Notes: generated by a model from the sequence alone, not told the origin. A stretch of DNA of 64,000 nucleotides from Enoplolaimus lenunculus (GCA_030248215.1 JASANG010003514.1:62001-126000); one strand, 5' to 3'; counted from the first letter of the stretch, positions 1 through 11,440 are shown. Numbers and translations are program-made.

Positions 1-40
1 AACAATACAGTCGAAATATGCTTCAAATTTAAATAAATAT

Positions 41-120
41 ACATACATACATATATACATACATATATATAAATAAATAAATAAATAAATAAATAATATA
101 TATATGTATGTATGTATATA
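41..120. repeat. AT-rich microsatellite (ATAC/TAAA/TATG)
   Basis: Short runs of ATAC, TAAA and ATGT units follow each other and nearly form an inverted repeat. This is simple sequence with no coding content. Confidence 0.9.
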
Positions 121-370
121 GTGGATTTAGCGGAGAGTGGGAGGGGCGTATGCTGCCCCGTCAGCAAATTTTTTATGATATCAGAAAATGGGCACATTTA
201 TAGCATACAGTAAAAATTGCATTGCATAACTTTTGTCAGACGTGCGGCTGATTCATGGGAATGCTGGATATATCCATCCACTATCGAAATACTTGCTAAT
301 CATGCTTTAAAGTGTAAAATTACGAAACCCAAACAGTATCCCCCCGAGCAAATCATAGGTCCGCCACTGT
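118..370. mobile_element. hAT-like MITE, family J, degenerate copy
   Basis: The left end reads AGTGGATTTAGCGG and the right end GGTCCGCCACTG, an imperfect inverted pair of the CAGTGGCGGA type usual for hAT elements. The interior (CCCGTCAGCAAATTTTTT) matches family J copies near 17.7 and 62.8 kb. A 92-codon frame inside it has no other support. Confidence 0.4.
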
Positions 371-621
371 ATGTTCCTATATTCATACATGTGTCTTGGG
401 TCGTATGTAAAGGTGATATGGGATATATGTCTGATGGATCTTCTCGGACGCTCGATAAAACTAAAATAGACAATTTTATACAGGCTTTGAAGTAACCGAT
501 TAATAAATGAAATAAGCACTATTGTAAAATTAAGCTATCACAGTGTAAATGTTCCTGTTTACTGGTTCTGCTAGAATCTAAAGTCCTGTAAGCGTTTATT
601 TTCGTTGTCATCACAGGAAAT

Positions 622-696
622 GTGGTAGTGTCATAAAAACTTCAGTATCCAGGATATTGAAGCCAAACAAGCTTCAGTGACCATGGAGACTACCGC
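622..696. repeat. Foldback repeat, family O
   Basis: GTGGTAGTGTCAT with CTTCAGT on the left faces CTTCAGTGACCATGGAGACTACC on the right, making a short hairpin. A better-preserved copy lies at 45097-45176. The flanks from 371 to 1030 show nothing recognisable. Confidence 0.45.
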
Positions 697-1029
697 TTCA
701 AAAGTCACCAGGTGTACGCATGTTATTGTGGAAGTTGCATATATTCGCTGTATACGACCCTGGCATCCATGTTGAACAACGTGGCATAAACCACATAAAA
801 ACAGCCCTGTTGTTCAGGTTCAGGCTTTAAATCGAACGACAAGTCGCCGAGCCAAAGCACAGCATCAATTGATCGAACCCCAATATAAACACAGTTTGCT
901 GATATAAGCATGAAAATAGAAAAGTTCATGAATCTTGTGTTGCTGAATAACTTTTTGACGCCCGTATTTTCACACACACGCACACACACAGGCTGCTTTA
1001 AGTATAGCCATGGCCCGCTTAGCACGGCC

Positions 1030-1160
1030 CAAACTAGGGCGGATAGACAGTGACGGGCGGATCCAAAAAATTTTTGTCACAGTAGTCCACGCGATATAGT
1101 GTAAGCGGTGATGAGCGAAGCGAGCAAGAAGCCAAATGCAATATTAGTAGTAAATCTTGA
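1030..1160. other. Fragments of dispersed repeats (families J and K)
   Basis: GACGGGCGGATCCAAAAAATTT resembles a family J end. GAGCGAAGCGAGCAAGAAGCC resembles family K, which recurs near 2380, 34720 and 39870 with similar flanks. No gene is visible. Confidence 0.35.
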
Positions 1161-1368
1161 TGCAATGTGTTGGGTTTGATCCCTGTTGTGGGTGGGGCAA
1201 AGGTCTGGGTGGGGCCCCATTTAATCTGTTCGTGGGTTGAGTTGGCAAATGAACCTGCAAGCAGTAGTGCCATGGGTAAAGATGAAACGATGGAAAAAGA
1301 GAAGCATGAAAAAAAAGATTAACAGTTGTCTTGGGACAACATGGCGAAAATCGTATGGTACAACATAT

Positions 1369-1609
<241 letters not shown>

Positions 1610-2624
1610 GTCAGATTAAAGTAGTTAAGATTCATTTCTAGAGGGTATGACATCTAATGAATGATTCTTTTCAAGCTACAGTAGCGAACGTGAAAATTTG
1701 TTTCAACTCTTTCAACGAGTAGATTAATTCCAAAGCCTGTCAAAAGCGACCGCTGTTGGTTATTTCTCGACAACATTGGGGGGATGCGGTATGCTCAATC
1801 GATATCCCCTGTGATAGCAATTTGTAACACGTAAAAACTGTTGTTGTGGGTACGAAATGTGTTGCTCCTTGCTCAGTTTTAGGGACAAAAAACTTTAGGA
1901 GACAGAGTATTCGTCGGTTCAAACCACGCCATACAGTACAAAGGCACCGTTTTGCTTTTGCGACCGTCGAGACAAAGGCTTGTATATTGCGTGGTAGTTC
2001 CACCCCCCACGCGGGTGTAGTCACGATTTCATTTCGGCAGGGGATAACTTTAGTGAACGCTTTGTTTGCTATCGAACATACCGAGCGAGAAAATTTTTTT
2101 GACTTCGAATGCTGAAGTAATATTTTAAAGCCGGGGGGTGAACGCCCTTTTTTGTCGCATCTGAAATTTTGTGATAGGATATACCCTGATATATCTCTCG
2201 TTGTATATAAATCCTGGTGTCGTAGCGATGATTTTGGGTTTTTTGTTACTATCAAACGATTTAGGATATGAGCCAAAGAGCGCAAAAGTTCTTGTGAACA
2301 CAACAATAGCAGTTTGTTTAATGGTTGTCACATTTCGACACTAGAATATCAGTGAGAGGAAAGTTGTGAGTGGCAAAAACGTCACCACCGAAGCGAGCGA
2401 GAATCCAAACGTCATTTTAGTACTAAAGCTTAATACAAAATCTTACGGTTGATTTCGGTTGGGGGGGAGCGGTAAACTGAGGTACTTGTTTGGATCCGCT
2501 GGTAATATGGCACAATTAGTACTGTCGTGTTTTGAATGCAGTATAAGCCAAACCGATGTCAGTTCGTTAAAATTTACTAAATATTCTCAGTGATAATTCA
2601 TGAATACATATCTGCTTTCAAACC
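1610..2624. other. No recognised gene; family K fragment
   Basis: The longest open frame is 188 codons on the minus strand (1740-2306). It has mixed composition and no motif I recognise, and only weak signs of being coding. Positions 2370-2440 (GAAGCGAGCGAGAATCC and flanks) match family K. Confidence 0.4.
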
Positions 2625-2790
2625 TGGCCGGTAGCCAGCTCAGCTAACTATGGAGTGGGGCTAAAAATTTCTCACGACTGGATATAAGGGTTTTTGATGA
2701 CGTATAAGCAAGGTTGAAAATTTTCTAGACGCGGCAAATTTTCCCAGAGGGGCTGAGTGTGCCCCTGGACCACCATTGGCTACGGGCTTG
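2625..2790. mobile_element. MITE family F (GCCCGTAGCC ends)
   Basis: The left end is CCGGTAGCCAGCTCAGCTA and the right end TTGGCTACGGGC. The interior AAGCAAGGTTGAAAATTT(T)CTAGA is shared with copies near 10.6, 24.1, 24.9, 33.5, 43.6 and 58.9 kb. It is about 165 bp and non-coding. Confidence 0.6.
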
Positions 2791-3362
2791 GCTTAAAGTT
2801 TGTTTAAAATTCACCTTGAACTGGCAGTTAAGAAATGCGGGGACGCTTTTGAAGCTTTGAGAATTTATGCCGTAGGTATGACAATAATGTTTTTCAATGT
2901 GTAAGCTAAACCATGTAAAAAAATGAAATCATTTATCATTAATTATTACTAGAAAGCATATATAAACGGTGTAATAAAAATAACGGAAACGGATAGTGAT
3001 CAAGAACACATATTAAAACAGACATTAAAGCACAGAAATGTTTAGAAAATCTTATTGTTTTCCCGTAAAACAACTATGGGATACACTAAGATTTACGTGG
3101 ATTTTTAAAATTTTATAGGATAGCGAATTTGATTTTGTTTTCAGTCAAAATGAACAGTTAAAGCATACTTATAAAGGAAAATTAAATGCTTATTCACGCA
3201 ATTAACAGCCGGCCAAAGAGTAAAAAATACTCTAAATTCCGGCATTTCCAAAATAAAACGGTAAACACCATTTTTGACCGGAAATTCAAACGAATATCCG
3301 GTTGCTCCCTGATATCTGGCAATACGAAGTTGTCACGTCCCCTGTGAGTATTTTACTGCGTA
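2791..3362. other. No gene seen
   Basis: AT-rich unique-looking sequence without long frames, splice-framed exons or clear inverted repeats. Confidence 0.5.
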
Positions 3363-3525
3363 AGGGTTGTGCTGTACTTGACGTCCGGCGCCGTCCGGCG
3401 TCGTCCGTCACCGTGCGTCACCCGTACGGCGCTATATTCCCCGCGGACCCCGGTGGGTCAGGACGTCACCCGTACGGCGCTATATTCCCCGCGGACCCCG
3501 GTGGGTCAGCTATACTCAAGGCAGA
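3363..3525. repeat. GC-rich family N element with 48-bp tandem duplication
   Basis: AGGGTTGTGCTGTACTTGACG begins the family N signature, as at 4038, 8855-8990 and 38488. A 48-bp unit containing CCCGTACGGCGCTATATT and CCCCGCGGACCCCGG is then duplicated in tandem (3416-3511). The block is far more GC-rich than its surroundings. The frames across it are by-products of the duplication. Confidence 0.55.
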
Positions 3526-4187
3526 CCACTGAGACCAATCTGCGTAGCATTATTTTTGCCTTGAAATTATAATCAGTAGTTTCTATTCCTTAGGGGTGAA
3601 GGATACTATCGTGGGGTCAAATGACGGCTGGCCATAAATCAGTTAAGCCGAGGGTAATTTCGCTGCTATCACAAAGCGAACACCAGCTTAATTTGTTACT
3701 GCTGCAGTTGCACGGCATTAGAACGTCTAATGTGAGACGTACTAGAAATAATTCTCAAGAACGCAACATGCTAGTCGGTTCTGCAACTTGAAGCTTTTTA
3801 TACACTTCCGCACTGCCGAAACAGTCGTGATTTTGGTATGCTAAGATTTGTTTTAGTTTTTAGTTTGAAATATAAATGTGGCACAGTTACCACCTACACA
3901 CATCAATTTGAAGCTTAGTATTACGTTTAGACTTAGTGTAGGTTAAGGAAATTGTTTACCTAGATCTAAGGTCTTTGACTAATCCTAAGTATAAGCGTTT
4001 GCTCAAGCCGTTGACTAAGTGTAGTAACCTAAAGTCTTAGGGTTGCGCTATACTTTAGTGTGCCGGACACCGGCGCATGACGCCGCACGCCCAACCCTTA
4101 GATTTAACCTTAAATAAGACGAGAAAGTGTAACAAGCGTTCACCCTGTGTTATGTACAAAAGGTATTCTGTAATGTAAAATAATTGA
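3526..4187. other. No gene seen; second family N fragment at about 4038-4100
   Basis: Most of the stretch is unremarkable. Around 4038-4100 AGGGTTGCGCTATACTTTAG faces CGCCCAACCCTTA, an inverted pair typical of family N. Confidence 0.4.
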
Positions 4188-4641
4188 CGTTTTCGGTTGT
4201 CCTACCCCCAGCCGGAGTTTGCCTAAAACTGGTTTGATTTTGAAAATTTTTGCATATTTGTGCTTCTCATGAACTCGCCTAATCGTCTCATGCCCAAATT
4301 GGAGGTTTTGAAAAATTCGATTTTTTAAGTTTGCAAGTTTTCCCTGGGGCCCAAACAATTTTTGGTCAAAATATTAGACTAATTATACACCATTCGATAC
4401 AGGTTGCACAGCTGAGTGGAGTGGTGTTATATTTTCTGCAATCAGACGTTTAGCAAACGAGTTATGGTCAAATAACAGATTTGGCTCCGTCCCGAACCGT
4501 TGGCAGTGCGCCAAACTGACAATAACTCGCTAATCAATGGGATGATCAGGGGAGGTCATGAGAAGCTCAAATATGCAAAAAAATTTTAAAATCCAATCAC
4601 TTTTAGACAAACGCCGGCTGGGGGGACAATAACCAAAACGA
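4188..4641. mobile_element. MITE family R, about 454 bp
   Basis: The ends are inverted: GTTTTCGGTTGTCCTACCCC on the left and GGGGGGACAATAACCAAAAC on the right. Subterminal AATTTTTGCATATTTGTGCTT and TCAAATATGCAAAAAAATTTT also pair. A related copy lies at 50382-50835 and a half copy at 12040-12243. No coding sequence is carried. Confidence 0.65.
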
Positions 4642-4697
4642 TGCGAATTTTTTGTCGCGGATTTTAGCAATTTCAGTAATCCGAAGTGGATATGCTT

Positions 4698-4831
4698 TCA
4701 ACTTACCGAACAAGCGCTTCTGGAACAGTTTTGCTTGCGTGCAACGTGTTTCGTATTTGACGACTGAAATTTGGTAAATATATTATGCAAATCAGGTTTG
4801 CCCTTGCAATCCCATGGCGTTTTTTGGGTTC

Positions 4832-4901
<70 letters not shown>

Positions 4902-6463
4902 GCTGCTGCTGTTGCTTAAGCGAGATCGCGATAGTTGCGGTCGTTGTTTTTGTTGTTGCTGTTGATGATCCTGATGTTGTTGGTTTTGAGGCTGTATTGG
5001 TTGTTGAAGATGATTATGGAGTTCTAATCGTTGTTTTTGTTGTTGTTGTTCTTGTTGTTGTTTTTGTTGTTGTTGAAATAAACAAAAATCTTCACTTACT
5101 GCAGTACCGGATGCATTGTTCAAAGGCAACGTGTAATCTCGTGTTTGAGGCAGAAACGGATTCTGAAATTTTCAATGTTTGAAAATGTAGAAAAAATGCA
5201 ACAAACTTATTCTTTGGAATAAGCACTTTTTACGGAACTATTTTCTCTCATGATGAAACTTTATGTATCCGGCAACAAAAATGATAAGCTTATAGTTTAA
5301 TTTAGGGTTATTGCATGTGACAACGACACCCCCTCTAAACAAAGGGGGTCGGCCAAAAACGCAACGCCCGGTGGTACATTTCTTCCCATGCGGAATCCCA
5401 GGAGTTCCACACTCTTGTATTATACGCACTTGATAAAACAAGCGCACTCTTGTATTATGCACTCTTGATATTACGAAGTGCAATTATTACCCTGCCGTTA
5501 TTATTCAACGCTACGAAATTGTCGCATCGTGAATAACTCGTTGAAGGCACTTTTTGACAATAGGACAAGCCGTCGCCAAATTGTGGTCCAGCAAACTCGC
5601 GAGCAGTACAGTTCGCACTTTCGCCACTCAACCAGGCTTGTGTTTCGCAAGCTTTGCCAGCATCCGGTCCAACATTTGACGCGGACGAAACATGCTAAAA
5701 TTATAGAATGACACAGTTATAATAATATTGAAATCAAATAGACAATGACCATAGTTAATTATGTCGCTGTAGTTCGTTCCAATATGCACTCTACAGTACA
5801 ACCGGAATTTCGGTTCCAGTACGCCAGGATGCGACCGGATACCAAAAACTGTCGAAGCCGGATAAGCTAATATCCAGCGGGAGCCGGATAATGAATTTAA
5901 ATGGTCACATCCTGCAGTATACGTAATGAAGACTGTTCGGTTCAGTTTAATGATTAACTTTTCCGACACTATTTTACTTCAAAAATACTTAGCTATTAAA
6001 TTTACTGGTGGCTAATGTATCGTATGAACAGCTTGTACACGTTTATTTGATATCAGAGAACCCTGAAACAACTTACTTTGTTGCTGGTGGCTGCATTAAA
6101 GTTAGTAGCCGCCCCATTTGCAACACAGTTGTAATTATTATTGCGATATATGGAATGATTATTATTATTGTTGTTGTTGTTGTTGTCGGCGTTATTGTTG
6201 ATGTTGTTGTTTTTGTTGCTGTTACTGTTGCTACCGTTGCCAGTTGCTCCAGGTTGTTGAAAATCGTCAAGTAATCGCTGAAGTTGACTGCGTAAATAAT
6301 AATTTTCTTTTTCTAATTCTGAATAGTAGCCAGAAGCTAAAGCGTTACTTCCGGTCGCACTTCCGGTGTTGTTGTTATTGTTATTGCTATTGTTGTTGTT
6401 GTTTTTGTTGTTGTTGCTGCTGTTGTTGTTGCTGTTGGACGGATGTGGTTGAGATGCCAAGTG
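4698..6463 (-). CDS. Candidate Asn/Gln-rich protein with short coiled coil (two exons of a partial gene)
   Basis: Two minus-strand exons are proposed. The first is 6077-6463 (129 codons, acceptor CTTATAG, donor GTAAGT). The second is 4698-5162 (acceptor TTTCAG, stop at 4698). Both are phase 0, so they join in frame. The first encodes Asn/Ser-rich tracts around a non-repetitive segment, YYSELEKENYYLRSQLQRLL, whose Leu/Ile spacing fits a coiled coil. The second encodes NPFLPQTRDYTLPLNN, imperfect Gln tracts and then about 23 Asn. The Gln tracts are broken by other residues, which argues for translation, but the ATT run may be plain microsatellite. A GTAAGT at 5094-5099 could instead end the second exon after 21 codons (5100-5162). 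No start-codon exon was found upstream. Such composition is common in regulatory and RNA-binding proteins, but I do not recognise the family. Confidence 0.45.
4834..4902. repeat. (ATT)n microsatellite
   Basis: About 23 ATT units, read as poly-Asn in the minus-strand candidate exon. It is followed by imperfect CTG/TTG-rich sequence (Gln codons on the minus strand) to about 5080. Confidence 0.9.
5300..5475. mobile_element. Family G element, half copy
   Basis: GGCCAAAAACGCAACGCCCG, GGTACATT and repeated ACTCTTGTATTA match one arm of the foldback family seen complete at 23628-23960 and 46428-46795. It lies upstream of the candidate exon ending at 5162. Confidence 0.5.
5476..6076. other. Probable intron of the Asn/Gln-rich gene
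   Basis: The stretch between the two proposed exons begins on the minus strand with GTAAGT. It holds a GC-richer patch with repeated CCGGATA and GCCGGATAA words near 5830-5890. No coding sequence is evident. Confidence 0.35.
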
Positions 6464-6579
6464 CTATAAGAACAACGGTAATATGAGCAATAGTTTCAAA
6501 CGTTTTGAAATCTAGGTTACTGCTGATATATTTAGAAAAGTCAGAACAACAATCGTATTTGCGTACGGCATTAAGGTAA

Positions 6580-6725
6580 TAACCAATATAACAAGGCGTA
6601 CACTTGTCGCATAGAAAGAATTACGCCGTAGGCTATCCCAGATCGTAATTACGCCCTGGACTAGCCAGCTCAATTCGGAATTGGGATAAATTACGACTTG
6701 GGTTACGACATATACATTTATACAA
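6580..6725. mobile_element. Family E inverted-repeat element
   Basis: TACGCCGTAGGCTATCCCAG and TTACGACTTGGGTTACGACA flank the central palindrome TCAATTCGGAATTGGGA. The reverse complement aligns with 23488-23605. Confidence 0.55.
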
Positions 6726-7554
6726 CAACTTACCTGTAAAATTTGATGAAATTGCTGCCAGTATTTTGTCGATGGGTATGCGGTCATTAATTATGCAATT
6801 AATTCTATAGTCACAGAGGGTGTGTTTAAACGAAGCGTTCAGCTGAATCCGAATTCTAACCGATTCCTGTTAACGGCAGATGCTGATCATAATTGTACAT
6901 TTTAGTTTGGCTTTTTAGACTTAAAACTATTTCCAAACACTAAATTCTGAAACGCGTATTCAAATTTTAGCTCACGGGAACATTGGTCAGACCGCAGCTA
7001 AGGTATGCGAGCCCCCTCCTGCGAGATGAAACTCGCTCCTAATTGCCAAGGCAACGCCTCGTGAGATTCCACCAGTGCGGTTCACAGGGGTAGGCAGGAA
7101 ATACGATGAGGACTCCGTATGATTTCTTAAAGCCCTATGGGTGCCACCGGATCTTTTTGTTGTTCATCGGGACAACCGTGTCGTATGCAGCGACCCGATT
7201 CCAGACAAAAATGATTGGGTTACACATATTTTGCGTGCTCCTACAGATTCGATATTTTTGGCCATGTGAAGGTTTTGAAACGATCAGAATGTAGACTAAA
7301 TTTCTCCGAGGGTCCAAAACCTTTAGAAGAGTCACTTCGAGTGCGACCCCGAGAGGATGTGAGGTCACCCAAGGGATAAGGGAGATGATAGCCTCGCCAT
7401 TTGTAACAAATGTTACGAACAGGAGCGTATTTAATCAGCGCACAACATTGCGCAAATGTGTTTTGCGAGACAGCGTGGCGAGCGAGAAAATTTTCTGCGC
7501 ACTCATTCTTCGTAAAATCGAAAAAGCGATTTGAAGCCTTTTAAAGTTACTATT
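6726..7554. other. No gene seen
   Basis: Mixed sequence with short overlapping frames only (70-80 codons), none with plausible splice framing or a recognised motif. Confidence 0.45.
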
Positions 7555-7632
7555 TTTTGTCTCAAAACTTAAGCTTACTCTATTGCAGTCTCGCAGAAAA
7601 ACGTTCCGCCCCTGACGTTTACATGGGCACAA
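7555..7632. mobile_element. Fragment of telomere-repeat MITE, family A (one end)
   Basis: AACTTAAGCTTACTCTATTG, CAGAAAAACGTTCCGCCCCTG and TTTACATGGGC form the right arm of family A without the TTAGGC core. Confidence 0.7.
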
Positions 7633-7877
7633 TTTTGTAGCACACAAAACACATTGTAAGCTCTTTCAGGACAACTACGCATCAAAATTATATTGCATAC
7701 TGGTTTTGGTAACAAAACTGCATCAACTTTGCCATAACGACTTCATTCATTGGAATTAACAAATAACGCTGTCATCGAACTGTAATAAATCTTTCAGTTG
7801 AAACCCGCGTTTAAATTTAAAACCAACCACTGAGAAGATTTATATTTTTTAAACGGAACTTCAATAAATTTTACCAA

Positions 7878-8000
7878 GAGTACATGATATTTAACCAGAG
7901 TGTTCAACAACTACCTGGATTGTGCGTGATACAAAATGTACCAGCACTCGTTGTGTTTTTGACCGACGTCATATATTTAGGGCGGTCGATTTCATGAGCA
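7878..8000. mobile_element. Family G element, half copy
   Basis: CCAAGAGTACATGATATTTA, ATACAAAATGTACCAGCACTCG and TTGTGTTTTTGACCGACG match the left arm of family G (compare 46428-46520). Confidence 0.5.
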
Positions 8001-8025
8001 CTATCGTGTTTCTTGCTTTTAACCC

Positions 8026-8113
8026 CTTCCTATAGCTAAGTGGTGATGGTATACGCGTCCCACTCCAAGTAGGTCTCAGGGGAAATAGAAAATATTCATG
8101 TGAGAAAGGGTTA
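8026..8113 (+). mobile_element. tRNA-derived SINE, family H
   Basis: TATAGCTAAGTGGTGATGG matches a pol III A box (TRGCNNAGYNGG). It is followed by CCCACTCCAAGTAGGTCTC and the shared tail GAAATAGAAAATATTCATG ending in GTGAGAAAGGGTTA. The same head and tail recur at 8247, 31855, 40706 and 55183. Confidence 0.6.
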
Positions 8114-8246
8114 AGCGAAAAATTTTCAGTTTACTATCTATAACCCCTTCTCACATTGAGTTGCCTATACGCAACTCAGCGCAGTGAATATACGTTAAAT
8201 AGTATATATCGCACCGTGTTTAACAATTGCAACACGTATACATAGT

Positions 8247-8473
8247 ACTAAATCACCACAAGACGTGAGAGCCCCTCGGGCTCGAGAGTCAAGCTCCTAT
8301 AGCTGAGTGGTGATGGTAATAGCCTCCCACTAAATCACCACAAGACGTGAGAGCCCCTCGGGCTCGAGAGTCAAGCTCCTATAGCTGAGTGGTGATGGTA
8401 ATAGCCTCCCACTCCAGTCACTGGAGTTCGAATGTCAGGGGAAATAGAAAATATTCATGTGAGAAAGGGTTAA
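8247..8473 (+). mobile_element. tRNA-derived SINE, family H, with 82-bp internal tandem duplication
   Basis: The head ACTAAATCACCACAAGACG through CTATAGCTGAGTGGTGATGG is present twice in tandem, with starts at 8247 and 8329. The second copy runs on into a B-box-like GGAGTTCGAATGTC and the standard tail. A box and B box in the right order identify a tRNA-related SINE. The duplication gives the element two A boxes. Confidence 0.7.
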
Positions 8474-8524
8474 ACACATAAACAGAGCACGAATGAATAT
8501 AGGGATGCAAAGTAATATACTGTT

Positions 8525-8645
8525 TTTTAACGACCTACCCCAAAATAAAGACGGGCAGGCACCAAAAATGCAACGCGCGCTGAGTACATTGTTTTCTACA
8601 CAGAATATATCGAGTTGCATACTCTTGTATCCCTACACTCTTGAT
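8525..8645. mobile_element. Family G element, half copy
   Basis: GGCACCAAAAATGCAACGCG, GTACATTGTTTTCTACACAG and GTTGCATACTCTTGTAT match the right arm of family G. Confidence 0.5.
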
Positions 8646-8854
8646 TTTTAGTAATGATTTAAAATTAGTTTTGAACTCAGACTCAAAACGTCGAGGCATA
8701 GCATTGCCTAAATTTGTCAAGTTTTAAATAAGTTCAAAATACCGGTGACAACGAGTCATAAATCAACGTTCTAAGTGCCGTTCAGGTTCGTGAAACAGCT
8801 GCCAAAATGTTTAAGGTACGTAAACATTTGTGGAACCAAAATTAAAGTTGAACC

Positions 8855-8992
8855 AACATCCGTCATCGTACGATATCGTACATGAGTAATTCGTGTACGA
8901 TACCGCACCATGACGCACGGTAACGAATGATGACAAGCCAAACGGTGACGGACGGCGCCATACGACAAATATTAGCACAACCCTAAGTGTCA
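8855..8992. repeat. Family N element
   Basis: The run contains CGATACCGCACCATGACG, GGTGACGGACGGCGCCATA and an AGCACAACCCT end. It resembles 40975-41060, with GC content and CG frequency above the background. Confidence 0.45.
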
Positions 8993-9568
8993 ACAAGGGT
9001 CTAAAGTCTAAGCATGTGATGATGTAATAGAAATGTAACGCTTGAAATTTAAAATTCTGTCTAAAAAATTAAAATGTTTTATAAAAAAGTAAAAATTTAA
9101 AAAAGAATAAATTTATTAAAATTGACTGAACTGTTGTTTTAATTTTTAATTAAAAATATTAAAGCATGCTACATAAACACAGTGAGCGCATAGTTTCGCC
9201 TGCTAACACTAGCGCGAGCGACGGAAACAAACCAAATACACCAATTCTTTAAACAAATTGAAATTTTTTTGTTTCCAAAAATCTGACCAGAGACTTGTGT
9301 CTGTATCAAATTGGAAACTTCAAAATTTTTTGAAAAGCTTTCGAGTTGACGTTGTTTTTATTGAACCAAACTTTCACTTAAACATATTTGTACTGTTGTT
9401 TTTAGCTGGACATTTTGAGAATTTTAAAATCATAATGTATATTCTGGACCGAATCTCATATTTCACTTTCGTGTCTATAAGAAGTTTTACCTACAAAAAC
9501 ATTTCTACAGTTTCAAATATTGAACAGTGACGGACTTATGATAGCGTAGGACCAGTGTTCACATGGTT
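8993..9568. other. No gene seen
   Basis: AT-rich sequence, with AT runs at 9040-9170. A 90-codon plus-strand frame at 9258-9530 has a low-complexity hydrophobic composition and no support. Confidence 0.45.
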
Positions 9569-9872
9569 GGCCATTGTATAGAATAGGGCCGCGACCGTAG
9601 TATAAGCATATTGCTAAGCCTATGCCTAAATCTTAACCTAAGCCAAATCCTAATTGTAAGAGTGAGCTTGAACCTATGCCTAAGCCTAAGGAAAAAATTA
9701 GAACAGGTACGGAACAGTAGTATATGCAAAATCGTAAGCGAAAGTTCAAGCGTAAGCGTAGGAATGAGCGTATACCTAAGCTTAAGCCTAAGCCATAAAT
9801 TAGTCTAAAACTTTAGCTTGCTCTATTTTAGGCGCACAGAAAAACGTTCCGCCGCTGATCTTTACCTTGGCC
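9569..9872. mobile_element. Telomere-repeat MITE, family A/C hybrid end
   Basis: Ends are GGCCATTGTATAGAATAGGG and CTGATCTTTACCTTGGCC. The core holds degenerate CCTAAG units in two blocks separated by a GAATGAGC-type spacer, with the usual subterminal TTTAGCTTGCTCTATTTTAG and CACAGAAAAACGTTCCGCCG. About 300 bp and diverged. Confidence 0.7.
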
Positions 9873-10582
9873 GAACGGTTCAAGCTATCTGTACTGTTTA
9901 TTTAGTTTAGAAACCATGTTTAGATTATATCTTCAAAAAGTGTTAGGTTTAAGCCTAAGCGGACATTTTAACCGAATTCCATACTTAATTAACTAACTGC
10001 TCGGATAGGTGCTATACGCATTTGAGAATACGGGCCCTAGCCTGGCTCCACAACCAAACCGTAATATTTCAATACCCACGTTCAAAGCCTGATCTTGACA
10101 CATTCCTTAAATTAAATCTTTCCCACACCCGTATAACAAGCGACGCTTACAACCATGCCTGCAGTTTACGTTCCTTGTTTAGAGTTTGCGACAGTTTCAA
10201 AGCGAGGGCGGAATGTTTAAACCAATAAATACGTCAAACGCATTATTAAACTCTGACCACACTGGCATATTCAAAAATTTGAAATTAATGGGAACAACCG
10301 CCGATAACAACCCCACTATCATATAAGCTGGTAAAAATAGATTTTGGCAAATAGGTAAACGCTTACTCAATAACGCGATGACCCTACCTAAACGAAAATG
10401 AAATTCGATCGCCAGAATCTGTGCCCCACCCGCCCCCCGTTCTCGGAGGGCCCATGTCTTGAAATGTGTCCCAGCGTCTGGCTTATTTCATACGGTATAC
10501 GGTTTGCTAATTATTTCCGGTTTACAAAACTTTGTCACTAACCATGTGTCTTTGCGTTTATAAAAATAACACTACAGTATAA
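9873..10582. other. No gene seen
   Basis: A 68-codon frame at 10022-10228 is unsupported. Otherwise unremarkable sequence. Confidence 0.4.
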
Positions 10583-10740
10583 GCCAGTAGCCAGATTTAC
10601 CTTGCTAGGGAAGACTAAAAAATTTTAACGAGAGAGGCATACAAGGGTATTCGGTACAAGCAGGCTTGAAAATATTCTATGGGGGGTCAAAATTGTTCCA
10701 GGGAAGCTTAGCCCCTCGCCCGGGCCCCGATACGAGCCTG
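10583..10740. mobile_element. MITE family F copy
   Basis: Contains CCAGTAGCCAGATTTACCTTGC, GGCATACAAGGGTATTCGG and AAGCAGGCTTGAAAATATTC, with a C-rich right end GCCCCTCGCCCGGGCC. The right inverted repeat is degenerate. Confidence 0.5.
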
Positions 10741-10920
10741 CATACAGTAGTTTATTTTTGAACTTTGACGCATATAATATAATATAGGCAGAAGCCAGAC
10801 TGTGGTGTTACTAAATTTAAAATATTACTTCGATTCAACAAGGATTTCAATCGTCAAAGTTAACAGGCAACGTGAGTAAGCTATAGTTTATTTTGTGCCT
10901 CGAAATTTTTAAATAAAAGT

Positions 10921-11145
10921 GGCCCATGTATAGAACAGGGCTGGATCGTTTTCCGGCGGGGCTGTAATACAGTCAGTTTACGCTTTAGACTATCTTTTTG
11001 CTTTTGCTTAGGCTTCGGCTTAGGCTTAGGCTTAGGCTTAGGCTTACGCTTAGGAATAGGCTCATCCTTACGCTTAGGCTTAGGCTTAGACTTTGGCTTA
11101 GGAATATGTTTAAATACTGTGCCGCCCACGTTCTTTACATTGGCC
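10921..11145. mobile_element. Telomere-repeat MITE, family C
   Basis: GGCCCATGTATAGAACAGGG opens the element and TTCTTTACATTGGCC closes it. Between them lies GCTTAGGCTTAGGCTTAGGC, a CGCTTAGGAATAGGCTCAT spacer and a second TTAGGC block. The flanking 8-mers ATAAAAGT and AGAAAAGT match at 7 of 8 positions, as expected for an ageing 8-bp target duplication. Confidence 0.85.
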
Positions 11146-11389
11146 AGAAAAGTCAACCAAGCAGGGCCATAGGTATGGCAAACGACCCCATATCCGCTTC
11201 GACCTGATATTTAGGGCCTTTTGGAGCTGTGACGTAGCAGCTGATCTAATAATAGAATCACGTACACAGAGGAGACTTATATATTGCCGGAAAAATACTC
11301 TAGAGCGAGAAACCAAATCAGCGTAAATAACGCAATCCTTAACCTGAATAGCGTCGAAGGGGTAAAAGTGTTCTAAAATCACATTTACT

Positions 11390-11440
11390 GTAGTGACCTA
11401 AATAAGAGAGGGGTAGGGGTTCCCATTTTGAGTCCCAATT
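11390..11440. mobile_element. Family M terminal fragment
   Basis: ACTGTAGTGACCTAAATAAG matches the terminal repeat of the 450-bp family M elements at 13585 and 21271. Confidence 0.5.

Noticed and set aside
1740-2306. 188-codon minus-strand frame
   Set aside because: Longest mixed-composition frame outside the kinases, but no motif, no splice sites of quality and an overlapping 89-codon frame on the other strand.
3302-3572. Two overlapping Pro/Arg-rich frames
   Set aside because: They translate a GC-rich family N element and its 48-bp duplication.
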